Source: an uncultured Pseudomonadota bacterium
GTDB taxonomy: Bacteria; Desulfobacterota_B; Binatia; UBA9968
NCBI GenBank assembly: GCA_946478635.1
Contig: CAMLCX010000045.1
Location: 1 to 16,654, forward strand
Reading direction: 5' to 3'
Length of the DNA: 16,654 nucleotides
Below the pieces are notes generated by a model. That model saw nothing but the letters and a program-made list of their open reading frames with translations, did not search any database and was not told the origin of the DNA. Position numbers and translations under genes: made by a program. Of this stretch, positions 1-7,667 are shown piece by piece. Numbering within the stretch: position 1 is the first letter of the stretch; every line of letters starts with the position of its first letter.

Positions 1-144
1 TACGGTTACTCTACCGAGTTTCCGGTCGAGCGTTACTACCGCGACGCCAAGTCCTACCAGATCGTCGAGGGCTCCTCGAACGTGCAGAAGATGATCATCG
101 CCCAGGATGCGCTGGGCTACCGGAAGGCGAATCGCGCGTCTTAG
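1..144 (+). CDS. acyl-CoA dehydrogenase, C-terminal end (partial)
   Basis: Frame 1 is open from the first base to TAG at 142-144 and encodes 47 residues, so the 5' part lies outside the window. The peptide has the C-terminal acyl-CoA dehydrogenase pattern: GYSTEFPVERYYRDAK followed by IVEGSSNVQKMIIAQ. In this family the glutamate of the YEGTS-like motif (fragment residue 23) is the usual catalytic base that removes the alpha proton of the acyl-CoA, with FAD as electron acceptor. Substrate class cannot be told from this fragment. The gene converges on cobQ and the two stop codons are interlocked, sharing bases 142-143. The family call is firm; the exact substrate is unknown. Confidence 0.88.
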   Translation, partial: YGYSTEFPVERYYRDAKSYQIVEGSSNVQKMIIAQDALGYRKANRAS

Positions 145-1661
145 TGGGAATCAAGAAGGCGATAAATCAGATCCATATTCAGGTTTTCGCGCACGTGCGC
201 GGCCAATCGGTCATATTGCTCTTCGACCGAAAACGATGAAGTCATGGGCGAAAATACTTTGCCTTTCCGCTCGGCAATCTCCGATAGGATGGCGCGCCGC
301 AAATCATCATTGTGAAACAGTCCATGGATATAAGTGCCAAGGACGTTGCCGTCCTCGCTCAAAAGGCCATCTCGACCGGCGCAGATTTCACCCGAGCGCT
401 GCTCAATGGAAAAAGGCTGCGTGGCGCTTGGGGCGCTCGTCTGTCCCATGTGAATCTCGTAGCCGGAAATCGCAGCGCCTTGCGCTTTCGCAAGTATTCC
501 GCGGCCGACGACCGTGCGGCCTTTCACTTGATGAGTCGACTTTACCGGGAAGAATCGGCTGGTTACGGGCAAAAGAGATAAACCGGCAATGACCGGCCGC
601 GCCGATTCGACTCCCTCCGGATCGCGGATTTCCTGGCCCAGCATCTGGTAGCCGCCGCAGATGCCGATAATCGGCGCGCCGAGAGAGACTTGGCGAATTA
701 CCTCTTGATCCCGCCCCGTTGCTCGCAGATGGGCGAGATCAGCGACGGTACTTTTCGTTCCTGGCAGAATGATTAGATCGGGCTCGCCGAGCGCATCGTT
801 GGCTTCGACGTAACGCAGGCGAACCCTGGGTTCGCGCTCGAACGGATCGAAGTCATCGAAATTGGCGATATGCGGCAGCGCGATGACGGCGATGTCGAGA
901 TCGAAGTCGCTTCGGTTCTTCATCCACCGGCGTTTTTCGATTGCGACGGAATCTTCCTCGGCAATTCGAATATCATGATAGTAGGGAATCACGCCCGCGA
1001 CCGGCACGCCGGTGCGCTTTTCCAACCATTCCAATCCCGGTGTGAGCAAAGATAGATCGCCGCGAAATTTGTTGATGACGAAGGCTTTGATTCGTTCTCG
1101 CTCTGCGGGTTCTAACAGCTCCAGGGTTCCCACCAGAGAGGCGAAGACTCCGCCCCGGTCGATATCGGCGGCGAGGAGCACCGGAGAGTTGCCATAGAGC
1201 GCGACTTTCATATTGACGAGATCGCGGTCTTTAAGGTTGATTTCGGCCGGGCTGCCGGCGCCTTCGATGACGACCAAGTCGAAACAACTTTGCAGGCAAT
1301 CTAGCGATTCCGTAATGGCGCTCCACAGCTCGGTCTTGAGCTTGGGAAATTCCGCAGCCGCTATTCTCGTGACGGGTTTCCCTCTGACGATAATCTGGGA
1401 ACAGTTGTCGGCTTCCGGTTTGAGCAAAACCGGATTCATTTCCACGGTGGGCAGGATGCCCGAAGCCTCGGCTTGGACTGCCTGGGCGCGACCGATCTCG
1501 TCGCCAGCCGCAGTGACGTAGGAATTCAGCGACATGTTCTGCGCCTTGAACGGCGCGACTTTATAGCCGTCCTGTCTGAAAATCCGGCACAATGCCGTGA
1601 CGAGAACGCTCTTTCCCACCGAGGAGCCGGTCCCTTGGACCATCAATGTTTTGGCAGGCAT
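141..1661 (-). CDS. cobQ: cobyric acid synthase CobQ
   Basis: CobQ is the glutamine-dependent amidotransferase that amidates adenosylcobyrinic acid a,c-diamide at four side chains to give adenosylcobyric acid, a cytoplasmic step of cobalamin synthesis. The 506-residue product has the usual length. The N-terminal synthetase domain begins with the P-loop GTGSSVGKS (residues 10-18), followed by PFKAQNMSLNSYVT. The C-terminal class I glutaminase domain carries IGICGGYQ with the nucleophile at about Cys335, and GTYIHGLF with the histidine at about 446. I chose ATG at 1661 because homologues start just before the P-loop; an in-frame extension to 1751 would run back into btuD and adds nothing conserved. 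It lies 34 nt after btuD and is the last gene of the riboswitch-controlled uptake operon. No strong Shine-Dalgarno sequence is visible. Confidence 0.95.
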   Translation of the reverse strand: MPAKTLMVQGTGSSVGKSVLVTALCRIFRQDGYKVAPFKAQNMSLNSYVTAAGDEIGRAQAVQAEASGILPTVEMNPVLLKPEADNCSQIIVRGKPVTRIAAAEFPKLKTELWSAITESLDCLQSCFDLVVIEGAGSPAEINLKDRDLVNMKVALYGNSPVLLAADIDRGGVFASLVGTLELLEPAERERIKAFVINKFRGDLSLLTPGLEWLEKRTGVPVAGVIPYYHDIRIAEEDSVAIEKRRWMKNRSDFDLDIAVIALPHIANFDDFDPFEREPRVRLRYVEANDALGEPDLIILPGTKSTVADLAHLRATGRDQEVIRQVSLGAPIIGICGGYQMLGQEIRDPEGVESARPVIAGLSLLPVTSRFFPVKSTHQVKGRTVVGRGILAKAQGAAISGYEIHMGQTSAPSATQPFSIEQRSGEICAGRDGLLSEDGNVLGTYIHGLFHNDDLRRAILSEIAERKGKVFSPMTSSFSVEEQYDRLAAHVRENLNMDLIYRLLDSH

Positions 1662-1695
1662 GGTACGATAATTTCCGGGTGCTCCCGGTTTATTT

Positions 1696-2523
1696 CTAGT
1701 TTGGGTCACGCCGAGTATTGAACGGGTCGCGTGGAACAAAATAGCGGGCACCCGTTTCCGTATCTTCGCTCGCTTTCATCTCCACGCCCAATAAAGTCTT
1801 GATGTTCGCTTCATTGAGCACCGCACGAACCGCTCCGAAAGCGCGGAGCGTGCCGTCGCTCAACAACAGTGCCTTATCGGCAAACAACGAAACCAGGTTG
1901 ACGTCATGCAACACGGTGATGACCGTAATGCGCTGTTGCATGCAGAGCCTTTTCAAGGCAGCGAGGATTTGCAGTTGATAGTAAAGATCGAGATGCAAGG
2001 TCGGCTCGTCCAGCAGCAAAATCCGGGCGGACTGTGCCAGCGCCCGGGCGATCAAGATCTTCTGCTTCTCGCCGCCACTGAGCGTGCCGAAGTAACGTTC
2101 CTTAAGATGCCTGGAGTCGGTCTGCTCTAACGCGCTTTCAACTGCCGCCGCATCGGCACTCGAGAAGTTGAAGCGCGAAGCGTGAGGGTAGCGTCCGAGC
2201 GACACAAGCTCGTACGAAGTCAGCGGAAAAGTCAACGCGGGTTGTTGTGAAACATAAGCGATGGTCTTTGCCCGCTCTTTGACCGGATAAGCGCGGAGCG
2301 GCCGATCCTGGAGCGATACCTGCCCGTTTTTCGCCGGCAAGAAGCCGAGAAGTGTCTTCAACAAGGTCGTCTTGCCGGAGCCATTCGGGCCGATCAGCGC
2401 CACCAGCTCGCCCGAACCGATTGAAAACGAAATGTCTGTTAGAACAAGTCGGTTCTCGTAACCGAAAGAAACATTGCGCGCCTCAATGGCGACTTGCGGA
2501 TTTATGCTAGAGATTGTAGTCAC
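1696..2523 (-). CDS. btuD: cobalamin/corrinoid ABC transporter ATP-binding protein
   Basis: This cytoplasmic ATPase powers the BtuC permease to import corrinoid from the periplasm. All ABC ATPase motifs are present: Walker A GPNGSGKT (45-52), Q-loop at about Gln93-94 (VSQQ), signature LSGGE (148-152), Walker B ILLLDE (168-173) and the H-loop histidine at 206 (VLHD). The 275 residues and overall pattern match the FecE/BtuD group that serves FecCD-type permeases. The start is GTG at 2523, preceded by AAGGA with about five bases of spacing. It overlaps the end of btuC by 17 bp, which points to translational coupling. A siderophore transporter would look alike; the cobalamin assignment rests on the B12 riboswitch and on cobQ downstream. 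Confidence 0.9.
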   Translation of the reverse strand: MTTISSINPQVAIEARNVSFGYENRLVLTDISFSIGSGELVALIGPNGSGKTTLLKTLLGFLPAKNGQVSLQDRPLRAYPVKERAKTIAYVSQQPALTFPLTSYELVSLGRYPHASRFNFSSADAAAVESALEQTDSRHLKERYFGTLSGGEKQKILIARALAQSARILLLDEPTLHLDLYYQLQILAALKRLCMQQRITVITVLHDVNLVSLFADKALLLSDGTLRAFGAVRAVLNEANIKTLLGVEMKASEDTETGARYFVPRDPFNTRRDPN

Positions 2524-3484
2524 CGGATTCCTTGCCGATCAAATAGAGAAAGATGGGCACGCCGACCAACGAAGTCACGATCCCCACCGGCAACTCGGCG
2601 GGAGCGATCAGCGTCCGTGCCGCGGTGTCGCACAGAATAAGAAAAATACCCCCCGAGAAAAACGTCAGCGGAAATAATGTTCGATGATCAGTGCCAGAGA
2701 CGAGACGGATCATATGCGGCACGATCAGACCGACAAATCCGATGAGGCCAGCCACGGACACCGAGATCGAGGTCAACAATGCAGCGAGAACGGCGAAGAG
2801 CAGCTGAATCCGGCGCGCGGAGATGCCGCTGCTTTCGGCCGTTTCCTCGCCGAGCAATAGGACATTGAGCTCAGGGGCAAAGTAGCAGGCCGTCAAGACC
2901 GCAAGGGGCACGAATGCAAGTGAAATCCAGGTGGTATTCCAGCTCGACGTGGAAAAGCCGCCGAGGAAGAAAAAAATCAGCGCTTTGAGCTCTTCACCGG
3001 CCAAGAGCATGAGTATGGCGACCAGAGAAGAGAGAAATAGGCCGACGCCGAGTCCGGCAAGAAGCAAGCGAAAGATGGAAAAACCACCGTTATGGTGACC
3101 GAAATAGAATACCAGAGCGAGCGCCGCGAGCGATCCGACGAAGGCGAAAAAACTGACCGCCGCAAAATTGGCCAGCGGCGAGGCGAGCCTGAACACGATC
3201 GTCGCCGCGGCGCCGAGCGACGCCCCGGAGGAGACGCCGAGCAGGTAACTGTCGGCGATGGGATTACGAAAAAGTCCTTGGAAGATCGCCCCCGCCAGCG
3301 CCAATCCGCCGCCGACGAAAAACGCTGAAAGAATGCGCGGCAGCCGCAGGTTAAAAACGATCACCTTGTCGCTCGCGGACATATCGAATAGCGAGATTGG
3401 AATCGGCCCGATTCCGAGCGCAAGGAAAAAGGAAACCAAAAGGGATAAGCCGATGAGCCAACAGGTCCAACGCTTGCGATTCAC
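2507..3484 (-). CDS. btuC: cobalamin/corrinoid ABC transporter permease
   Basis: Integral inner-membrane permease of the FecCD/BtuC family, which forms the translocation path for corrinoids together with BtuD and BtuF. The 325-residue product has about ten hydrophobic segments and family motifs LGVSSGASLGA near the second to third helices and GLIGFVGLIVPHMIR in the C-terminal part, next to the loop that contacts the ATPase. I chose GTG at 3484 because it overlaps the btuF stop in a GTGA tetranucleotide and has GGAG five bases upstream. A longer reading from 3535 would overlap btuF by 55 bp and adds a polar, non-conserved stretch. Length agrees with E. coli BtuC. Substrate is inferred from context, not from the permease sequence. 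Confidence 0.9.
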   Translation of the reverse strand: MNRKRWTCWLIGLSLLVSFFLALGIGPIPISLFDMSASDKVIVFNLRLPRILSAFFVGGGLALAGAIFQGLFRNPIADSYLLGVSSGASLGAAATIVFRLASPLANFAAVSFFAFVGSLAALALVFYFGHHNGGFSIFRLLLAGLGVGLFLSSLVAILMLLAGEELKALIFFFLGGFSTSSWNTTWISLAFVPLAVLTACYFAPELNVLLLGEETAESSGISARRIQLLFAVLAALLTSISVSVAGLIGFVGLIVPHMIRLVSGTDHRTLFPLTFFSGGIFLILCDTAARTLIAPAELPVGIVTSLVGVPIFLYLIGKESGDYNL

Positions 3485-4428
3485 TTTTTCTCCGGTGAAG
3501 CTGTCCGAGTCACTGGCTTCTCGCCGAACAAACAATTTTGAATCTTTGCCAGTCCATGCAAGAAATCGATGCTTCGTCTGATGTCACGCTCGTCGATGAA
3601 ACAGAAGTGAGAGGCGCGCACGCCGCGGATCGACGACCATCCCGGCTGCCGCGACAGCGTTTTCGCAAACGGCGCTTGTTCAGCAAGAAAAATCAGCACC
3701 TCGGGATCGCGCTGGATAAGCGATTCCAAACTCACCTGTGCCGAATCAAAAGGCAGGTCGCCGAAAATATTGATGCCGCCCGCCGCGGCGACGAGCCAAT
3801 CCGTGAAGGAAAGTTTTCCGACCGTGATCAACGGTTCGGTCCACATTTGCAGATAAACCTTCTTCCGCGATCGAGCTAGCGCTGCGCTTTGCATTAAGGC
3901 AAAGCGGCGTTGCATGTCTTCGATCACGCCATGCGCTTTCGGCTTTTGGCCCAACAGCTCCCCGAGCAGCAAAAAGTCTTTCGTGAGACCATCGATGTCC
4001 CGCGGCCAAATACTCACGACCGAAAACCCCAGGTTTTTGAGCGGCACCGCGACCCTCTGTTGCGTGGGTCCGTTGGTAAGGATCAAATCCGGTTGGAGTT
4101 GAACGACCTTTTCGAGATTCGCATCGAATCCGCCGCCGACGATCTCGATCTGTTTGGCTCGCACCCGCGATTTCAACTCCGAGGGAAACTCGTCGTGCCG
4201 GGTCCCCCCCTTCAAGCGCGCGCAGTCCAGCAAGCACACCATCTCCGAATTCGTCGGCACCAGGGACACGACCCTGCGAATGTCCCTTTTGACTGCGACC
4301 TCGAAGCCCAGATCGTCGATGATGACGCGCTCGGCCGAGAAGGCGGAAGCGTGGAAATACAGAGCGACCGCGCAAAGCCCGAGGATTATGCGTACGGTTT
4401 GACCGCTTGTTGCAATAAGGAAAGCCAT
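3481..4428 (-). CDS. btuF: periplasmic corrinoid-binding protein
   Basis: Soluble periplasmic receptor that passes corrinoid to BtuCD. From ATG at 4428 the protein has 315 residues and a signal peptide: a hydrophobic core (RIILGLCAVALYF) and an AFSA cleavage site near residue 32. The mature part shows the class III binding-protein pattern RVVSLVPTNSE close to the N terminus, then GGGFDANLEKVVQLQPDLIL, as in BtuF and FecB-like proteins, and a second lobe rich in aromatic and hydrophobic residues. An in-frame TTG at 4446 would overlap the btuB stop in TTGA, so translation could start six codons earlier; neither start has a clear ribosome site. Its stop overlaps the btuC start by four bases. Heme or siderophore specificity is less likely given the riboswitch. 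Confidence 0.87.
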   Translation of the reverse strand: MAFLIATSGQTVRIILGLCAVALYFHASAFSAERVIIDDLGFEVAVKRDIRRVVSLVPTNSEMVCLLDCARLKGGTRHDEFPSELKSRVRAKQIEIVGGGFDANLEKVVQLQPDLILTNGPTQQRVAVPLKNLGFSVVSIWPRDIDGLTKDFLLLGELLGQKPKAHGVIEDMQRRFALMQSAALARSRKKVYLQMWTEPLITVGKLSFTDWLVAAAGGINIFGDLPFDSAQVSLESLIQRDPEVLIFLAEQAPFAKTLSRQPGWSSIRGVRASHFCFIDERDIRRSIDFLHGLAKIQNCLFGEKPVTRTASPEKK

Positions 4429-4442
4429 GGCTGCTCTTTCGC

Positions 4443-6518
4443 TCAATACCGAAACGACAACCCCGAAAACACATTGAACCCGGGGGCAGGGACGCGGAAC
4501 GATTCATTGAACGGGTTACCCACCAAAATCCCCGAGGTCGAGTACTTGCGATTCGTAAGATTGTTAAACGCGACGTGCGCGGTCCATTGGCGCCATCGAT
4601 AGGCGATTCTGCTGTTCAACACGAAGTAATCGGCCAACCTCTTGGCCTGGTTGGGCTCGTCGCGCAATTGAAACTGTTTGCCGGCATAGGTGCCGAAGAG
4701 AGACACCGTCAAGCCTCCCATAGGCCGCACATTGATTCCAGTTCCGACCCGGTGCCGCGGCACTAACGGCAGCTCGTCGCCCTTTTTTACCAGACGCGGC
4801 GGGTCGAGAAAATTAATTCCCGGGACAAAGAAATCGGCGTCGAAGGTTGCTTTCGTGAAGGTGTAATTGATGAAGCCGTCCAGCCATTGGCTGTAACGCG
4901 CTTTCAACGTAGCCTCGATGCCCTTTCTCAGGGTCTTGTCGATATTTTCATTACGACCGGAAAACGGATCGAGAGGGTCGGTGGCAATGAAAAAAATCTC
5001 GTCGCGCACGGGCATGTAGAAAAGCGCGAGAGAACCCTCCAACCACGAGACCGGCTGCGTCTTGACGCCCAATTCGAAATTACGGCTCGTCATCGCTTTC
5101 AGATTCAGGTTCGAACCGAACGGGCCCAGGGCAAAGATCTCCTGCACCGTCGGCACGCGGATGCCCTCGGAATAATTGAAATAAAAACTAAGCTCCTTCA
5201 TCGGCGTGTAAACCAAGCCGGTTTTTGGACTGACATGGGCATACTGTTTCACGCCGCTCAGCGTGGGATCGGTCTTGCCGGTAAAATTCAAGTGATCCCA
5301 GTCGTAGCGGAAGCCGGCGCTGGCAACCAGGGATTCGAAAAGCGTCAAGCTATCGGTAAAGTAAACGCCGGCAATATTCTCCCGGGTCAGTTGCTGGGTC
5401 ACGAAAGCGCCGGGACAACAGATAAACTCTGACGCGCTCGTGCTATCGAATCGGTTGTGGCTGTATTCCACGCCGAGTGTGGCGAGATTTTTTCTCCCAA
5501 CAATCAATCCATCGTGGGTGAGCTGGAGCGTCGTGCCCGACGACATCGTGCCGGTTTCCAGGGTCGATGTGCTGGAGAGCCCGCGCACGAAACTTTCCTG
5601 ATCATTGCGACGAACAAAGCCATTGATTGCGGCGGAAAAGCCGGCGGATAATTTTTGCTTCAAGTTAAATCCAAGTTGATGGAGGTTGTTTGCGGCGTGA
5701 TCGCCGGGAGTCAAATTGGCATCTCGATCGACGCGCAACCGGCTTCCCGGCAAAGAGCCGGCCTGGCTGATGTTGTCGAGCACTCGCGTGTAGGCGAGGC
5801 TGGCATCGGTGTTTTCGCCCAGGCGATAACCGAGTTTCGCGAAGATCCGCGTGATTCGCGCTCCGGCGTGGCGCGGGTCGAATTCTTCGCGAAAGCCATC
5901 GGTCAGCTCGCGCGTCACTCCAAAGTAATAGTCAAAATGGGCGAGCGGCAGGGGGCCGTCTGTGCTGAACGAGTATCTTTGCCTGCCGAAACTGCCGCCG
6001 CCGATGTCCGTGCCGACATGCGGCCGATCCGTGCGGCCGCGCTTGGTCGTGATATTGACCACGCCGCCGAGAGCATTGCGGCCGAAAACGGTTGCCGTGC
6101 CCGGGAGGATTTCGATCCGCTCGATATCTTCGATCGGAATCAAATCGAAATTGATGGTGTTGAAGTCCGGCTCGTTAACTCGAACACCGTCGACAAAGAC
6201 ACTCGTGGCGGGCACGGGCTGGCCGTTAAAGCCGCGCATGTCTATGGTTTTCTGAAAATCGTTTCCGACAGCGTCGTAGGCGACGACGCCGGTTTGATAT
6301 TCCAAAACGTCTTGAATGGTTTTGGCGCCGAGCTTTTCGATCTCTTCAGCCGTGATGACGACCGCTTTGCCCGGTACCTGTGTCGTCGGCTGAACGACGT
6401 CGGGCAGGCGCGTGGAACTTACAAATACCGGTGGAAGGGTGGCCTCGGGCGGTTCCGCCGCGTGCAACTCACCGAGCAATAGACCCACCACATACGCAAA
6501 AAATAAAAAAACCTTCAT
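4443..6518 (-). CDS. btuB: TonB-dependent outer-membrane receptor, probably for cobalamin
   Basis: Outer-membrane gated channel that takes up corrinoid using energy relayed by TonB. The 691-residue product starts with a signal peptide (cleavage near residue 20, after ELHA). A probable TonB box, PPVFVSST, sits at residues 29-36. A plug domain follows to about residue 170, with DVLEYQTGV, the pattern IERIEILPG, and then FGRNALGGVVNITTKRG. The rest is a beta-barrel with alternating aromatic strands, ending in an aromatic residue (FRY). ATG at 6518 has an excellent AAGGAG six bases upstream. It is longer than E. coli BtuB (about 614), so the name rests on the cobalamin riboswitch in its leader and on the btuFCD-cobQ genes downstream. 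Two adjacent cysteines (about 367-368) fall in a probable barrel region. Confidence 0.85.
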   Translation of the reverse strand: MKVFLFFAYVVGLLLGELHAAEPPEATLPPVFVSSTRLPDVVQPTTQVPGKAVVITAEEIEKLGAKTIQDVLEYQTGVVAYDAVGNDFQKTIDMRGFNGQPVPATSVFVDGVRVNEPDFNTINFDLIPIEDIERIEILPGTATVFGRNALGGVVNITTKRGRTDRPHVGTDIGGGSFGRQRYSFSTDGPLPLAHFDYYFGVTRELTDGFREEFDPRHAGARITRIFAKLGYRLGENTDASLAYTRVLDNISQAGSLPGSRLRVDRDANLTPGDHAANNLHQLGFNLKQKLSAGFSAAINGFVRRNDQESFVRGLSSTSTLETGTMSSGTTLQLTHDGLIVGRKNLATLGVEYSHNRFDSTSASEFICCPGAFVTQQLTRENIAGVYFTDSLTLFESLVASAGFRYDWDHLNFTGKTDPTLSGVKQYAHVSPKTGLVYTPMKELSFYFNYSEGIRVPTVQEIFALGPFGSNLNLKAMTSRNFELGVKTQPVSWLEGSLALFYMPVRDEIFFIATDPLDPFSGRNENIDKTLRKGIEATLKARYSQWLDGFINYTFTKATFDADFFVPGINFLDPPRLVKKGDELPLVPRHRVGTGINVRPMGGLTVSLFGTYAGKQFQLRDEPNQAKRLADYFVLNSRIAYRWRQWTAHVAFNNLTNRKYSTSGILVGNPFNESFRVPAPGFNVFSGLSFRY

Positions 6519-6524
6519 GGAAAT

Positions 6525-6547
6525 CTCCTTTTCCCGCGAAAGGGGAG
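6525..6547 (-). promoter_or_regulatory. hairpin covering the btuB ribosome-binding site
   Basis: On the transcript, CTCC (followed by CCTTTC) can pair with GAAAAGGAG, which contains the AAGGAG ribosome site of btuB. The stem is CTCC/GGAG plus TTTC/GAAA with a small internal loop. It lies just after the riboswitch P1 stem and before the ATG. No U-run follows, so this looks like a translational off-switch of the kind known for cobalamin riboswitches, not a terminator. This is read by eye; no folding was run. Confidence 0.6.
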
Positions 6548-6621
6548 CTGTTGAGGCAGGACGGACAGGTTTCCTGACTTGAGCTTCGAACCTACTCGCC
6601 GCGCCTTCCCATCAGCGCTGC

Positions 6622-6676
6622 GGTTCAAGGTTCAAGAGTTCAATGTTCAAGATCGAGTTCCTTGAACGGTTGAACC
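6622..6676. repeat. GTTCAA/TTGAAC inverted repeat cluster in riboswitch loop
   Basis: Four GTTCAA hexamers (starting at 6623, 6630, 6638 and 6645, so 7-8 bp apart) are followed by two TTGAAC hexamers (6662 and 6670). The outer arms GGTTCAAGGTTCAA (6622-6635) and TTGAACGGTTGAACC (6662-6676) pair almost fully. The cluster occupies the variable region between the two B12-box halves of the btuB riboswitch. The same hexamer recurs at 11709-11732. Confidence 0.85.
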
Positions 6677-6764
6677 TCTGAGCATTGAGCCGTTTCGTCC
6701 GACAGTGGCTATTACTTGCGGCTTTCGTAGCTCTTACAGTTGCGGGGCAGCAGGGGATTTCTCT

Positions 6765-6830
6765 AAAGGCTAAAGGATGAGGGATAAAGGATTAATTCTT
6801 TCAGCCTTTATCCTTTTGCCTTTATCCTTT
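6765..6830. repeat. AAAGGAT-type imperfect inverted repeat in riboswitch loop
   Basis: Two 26-nt arms, 6765-6790 and 6805-6830, are reverse complements at 21 of 26 positions and enclose a 14-nt loop. Each arm is itself built of two copies of an AAAGGATAAAGG-like unit. Short CTC and GAG flanks (6761-6763 and 6833-6835) extend the stem. The element sits inside the conserved GGTGA...AATCC hairpin of the btuB riboswitch. No coding sequence or target-site duplication is visible. Confidence 0.85.
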
Positions 6831-6899
6831 CGGAGTCACCCCTTTCCCTTACATCCGTCTGCGGTTAGTAGAAATTGCCTTTGTGACCTCCTAAAACTA

Positions 6900-7667
6900 T
6901 TACCAAGATTTCGCATCGGCGAGGCGAAACTCGATGGGAATGCGCAGCCAGCTCTCGACGGCCTTATCTCCATAACGAGCCGGATGGAAACGCCAGCGCT
7001 TGATCGCTTCGGCCGCGGCGCGATCCAAAGCATCGCTGCCTGAGCTGCTGTTGATCTCAACCTGTTTTGCTCGACCCTGATCGTCGACCAAGACACGCAG
7101 AAGCACTCGACCTTCACGCCCTTCCCGGCGGGCGCTGTCCGGATAGTCCGGTCGCGGCGCATCGCGATAGCGCGCTTGTGTTAGAACAATGCCAGTTTGG
7201 GATGATCCTGAGCTGTTGCTGCTGCCGCGTCCAGATCCAATGCCGGATGAGCCGTTGCCGGTTCCGCCCAGGCCGCTACCGGAGCCATTCACTTCGCTGC
7301 CGTTTGGATCGGCAATCGTTCCGCGGAGGGTCTCCGAAGTGTTTACGGCCGCCAAAACCCGCGCGATGCCGCTGTCGCGTACCGTTGCTACAGTATCGGC
7401 AGGCAAACCCTGGGGCTCCGGATTGGCGAGTGACTTCGGTTCGATTCTTGGCTCAACGGCGCGTGGCGTAGGGCGTTTCGATTTCGAATCACCACGCCGC
7501 GCGGGAATTCCATCTTCTCCTAGACCGCCGCCGTTCTGCTCCGTCGGCAGAATCTGCACCTGAATCATCTCTACCTGGCTTCGCCGGCTCAATGAAACGG
7601 GGTACGCCAGCGCGGCGACGTGCAAAAACAGAGAGAGAACAAAAAAAGAGACCAATCTCATGATCAT
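6900..7667 (-). CDS. tonB: TonB-family energy transducer
   Basis: TonB spans the periplasm and passes proton-motive energy from ExbBD to outer-membrane receptors, here presumably the BtuB homologue encoded just downstream. The 255-residue product has one N-terminal membrane anchor (about residues 4-22), a variable linker and a TonB C-terminal domain (about 170-250) with the YP motif at 175-176, followed by GREGRVLLRVLVDDQGRAKQVEI and a KRWRFHPA segment. The linker is unusual: it has only modest proline and lysine (roughly 57-90) and then a Gly/Ser/Asn-rich stretch at 122-157. The start is ATG at 7667 with a distant GAGG; a second ATG lies two codons later. A cobalamin riboswitch precedes it. 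exbB and exbD are not adjacent, so it must use partners encoded elsewhere. Confidence 0.9.
   Translation of the reverse strand: MIMRLVSFFVLSLFLHVAALAYPVSLSRRSQVEMIQVQILPTEQNGGGLGEDGIPARRGDSKSKRPTPRAVEPRIEPKSLANPEPQGLPADTVATVRDSGIARVLAAVNTSETLRGTIADPNGSEVNGSGSGLGGTGNGSSGIGSGRGSSNSSGSSQTGIVLTQARYRDAPRPDYPDSARREGREGRVLLRVLVDDQGRAKQVEINSSSGSDALDRAAAEAIKRWRFHPARYGDKAVESWLRIPIEFRLADAKSW

Larger units (their letters stand above)
6556..6862 (-). promoter_or_regulatory. cobalamin riboswitch upstream of btuB, enlarged by two repeat hairpins
   Basis: The transcript carries the conserved cobalamin riboswitch core: AAGGGAAAGGGGTGA at the 5' side, then AATCCCC, CTGCCCCGCAACTGTAA, ATAGCCACTG, GGGAAGGCGCGGCGAG and AGTCAGGAAACCTG. 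P1 can be drawn between bases 6854-6862 and 6556-6565 (GCAGACGGA against TCCGTCCTGC with one bulged C). Compared with the compact copy at 7742-7902, two loops are much longer. The hairpin loop inside GGTGA...AATCC has 82 nt instead of 7. The stretch between CCACTG and GGGAAGG has 92 nt instead of 22. Each extra piece is an inverted repeat that can fold on itself. The element lies 37 bp after tonB and 37 bp before btuB. It should lower btuB expression when cobalamin is abundant, if still functional. Confidence 0.9.

Noticed and set aside
3746..4507. 253-codon open frame on the - strand overlapping btuF
   Set aside because: It is another frame of the btuF gene with an Arg/Gly-rich translation and no family pattern.
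5655..6482. 275-codon open frame on the + strand opposite btuB
   Set aside because: It is the antisense shadow of the conserved plug domain of the receptor; the translation has no recognisable motif, and the - strand frame has a signal peptide, ribosome site and family motifs.
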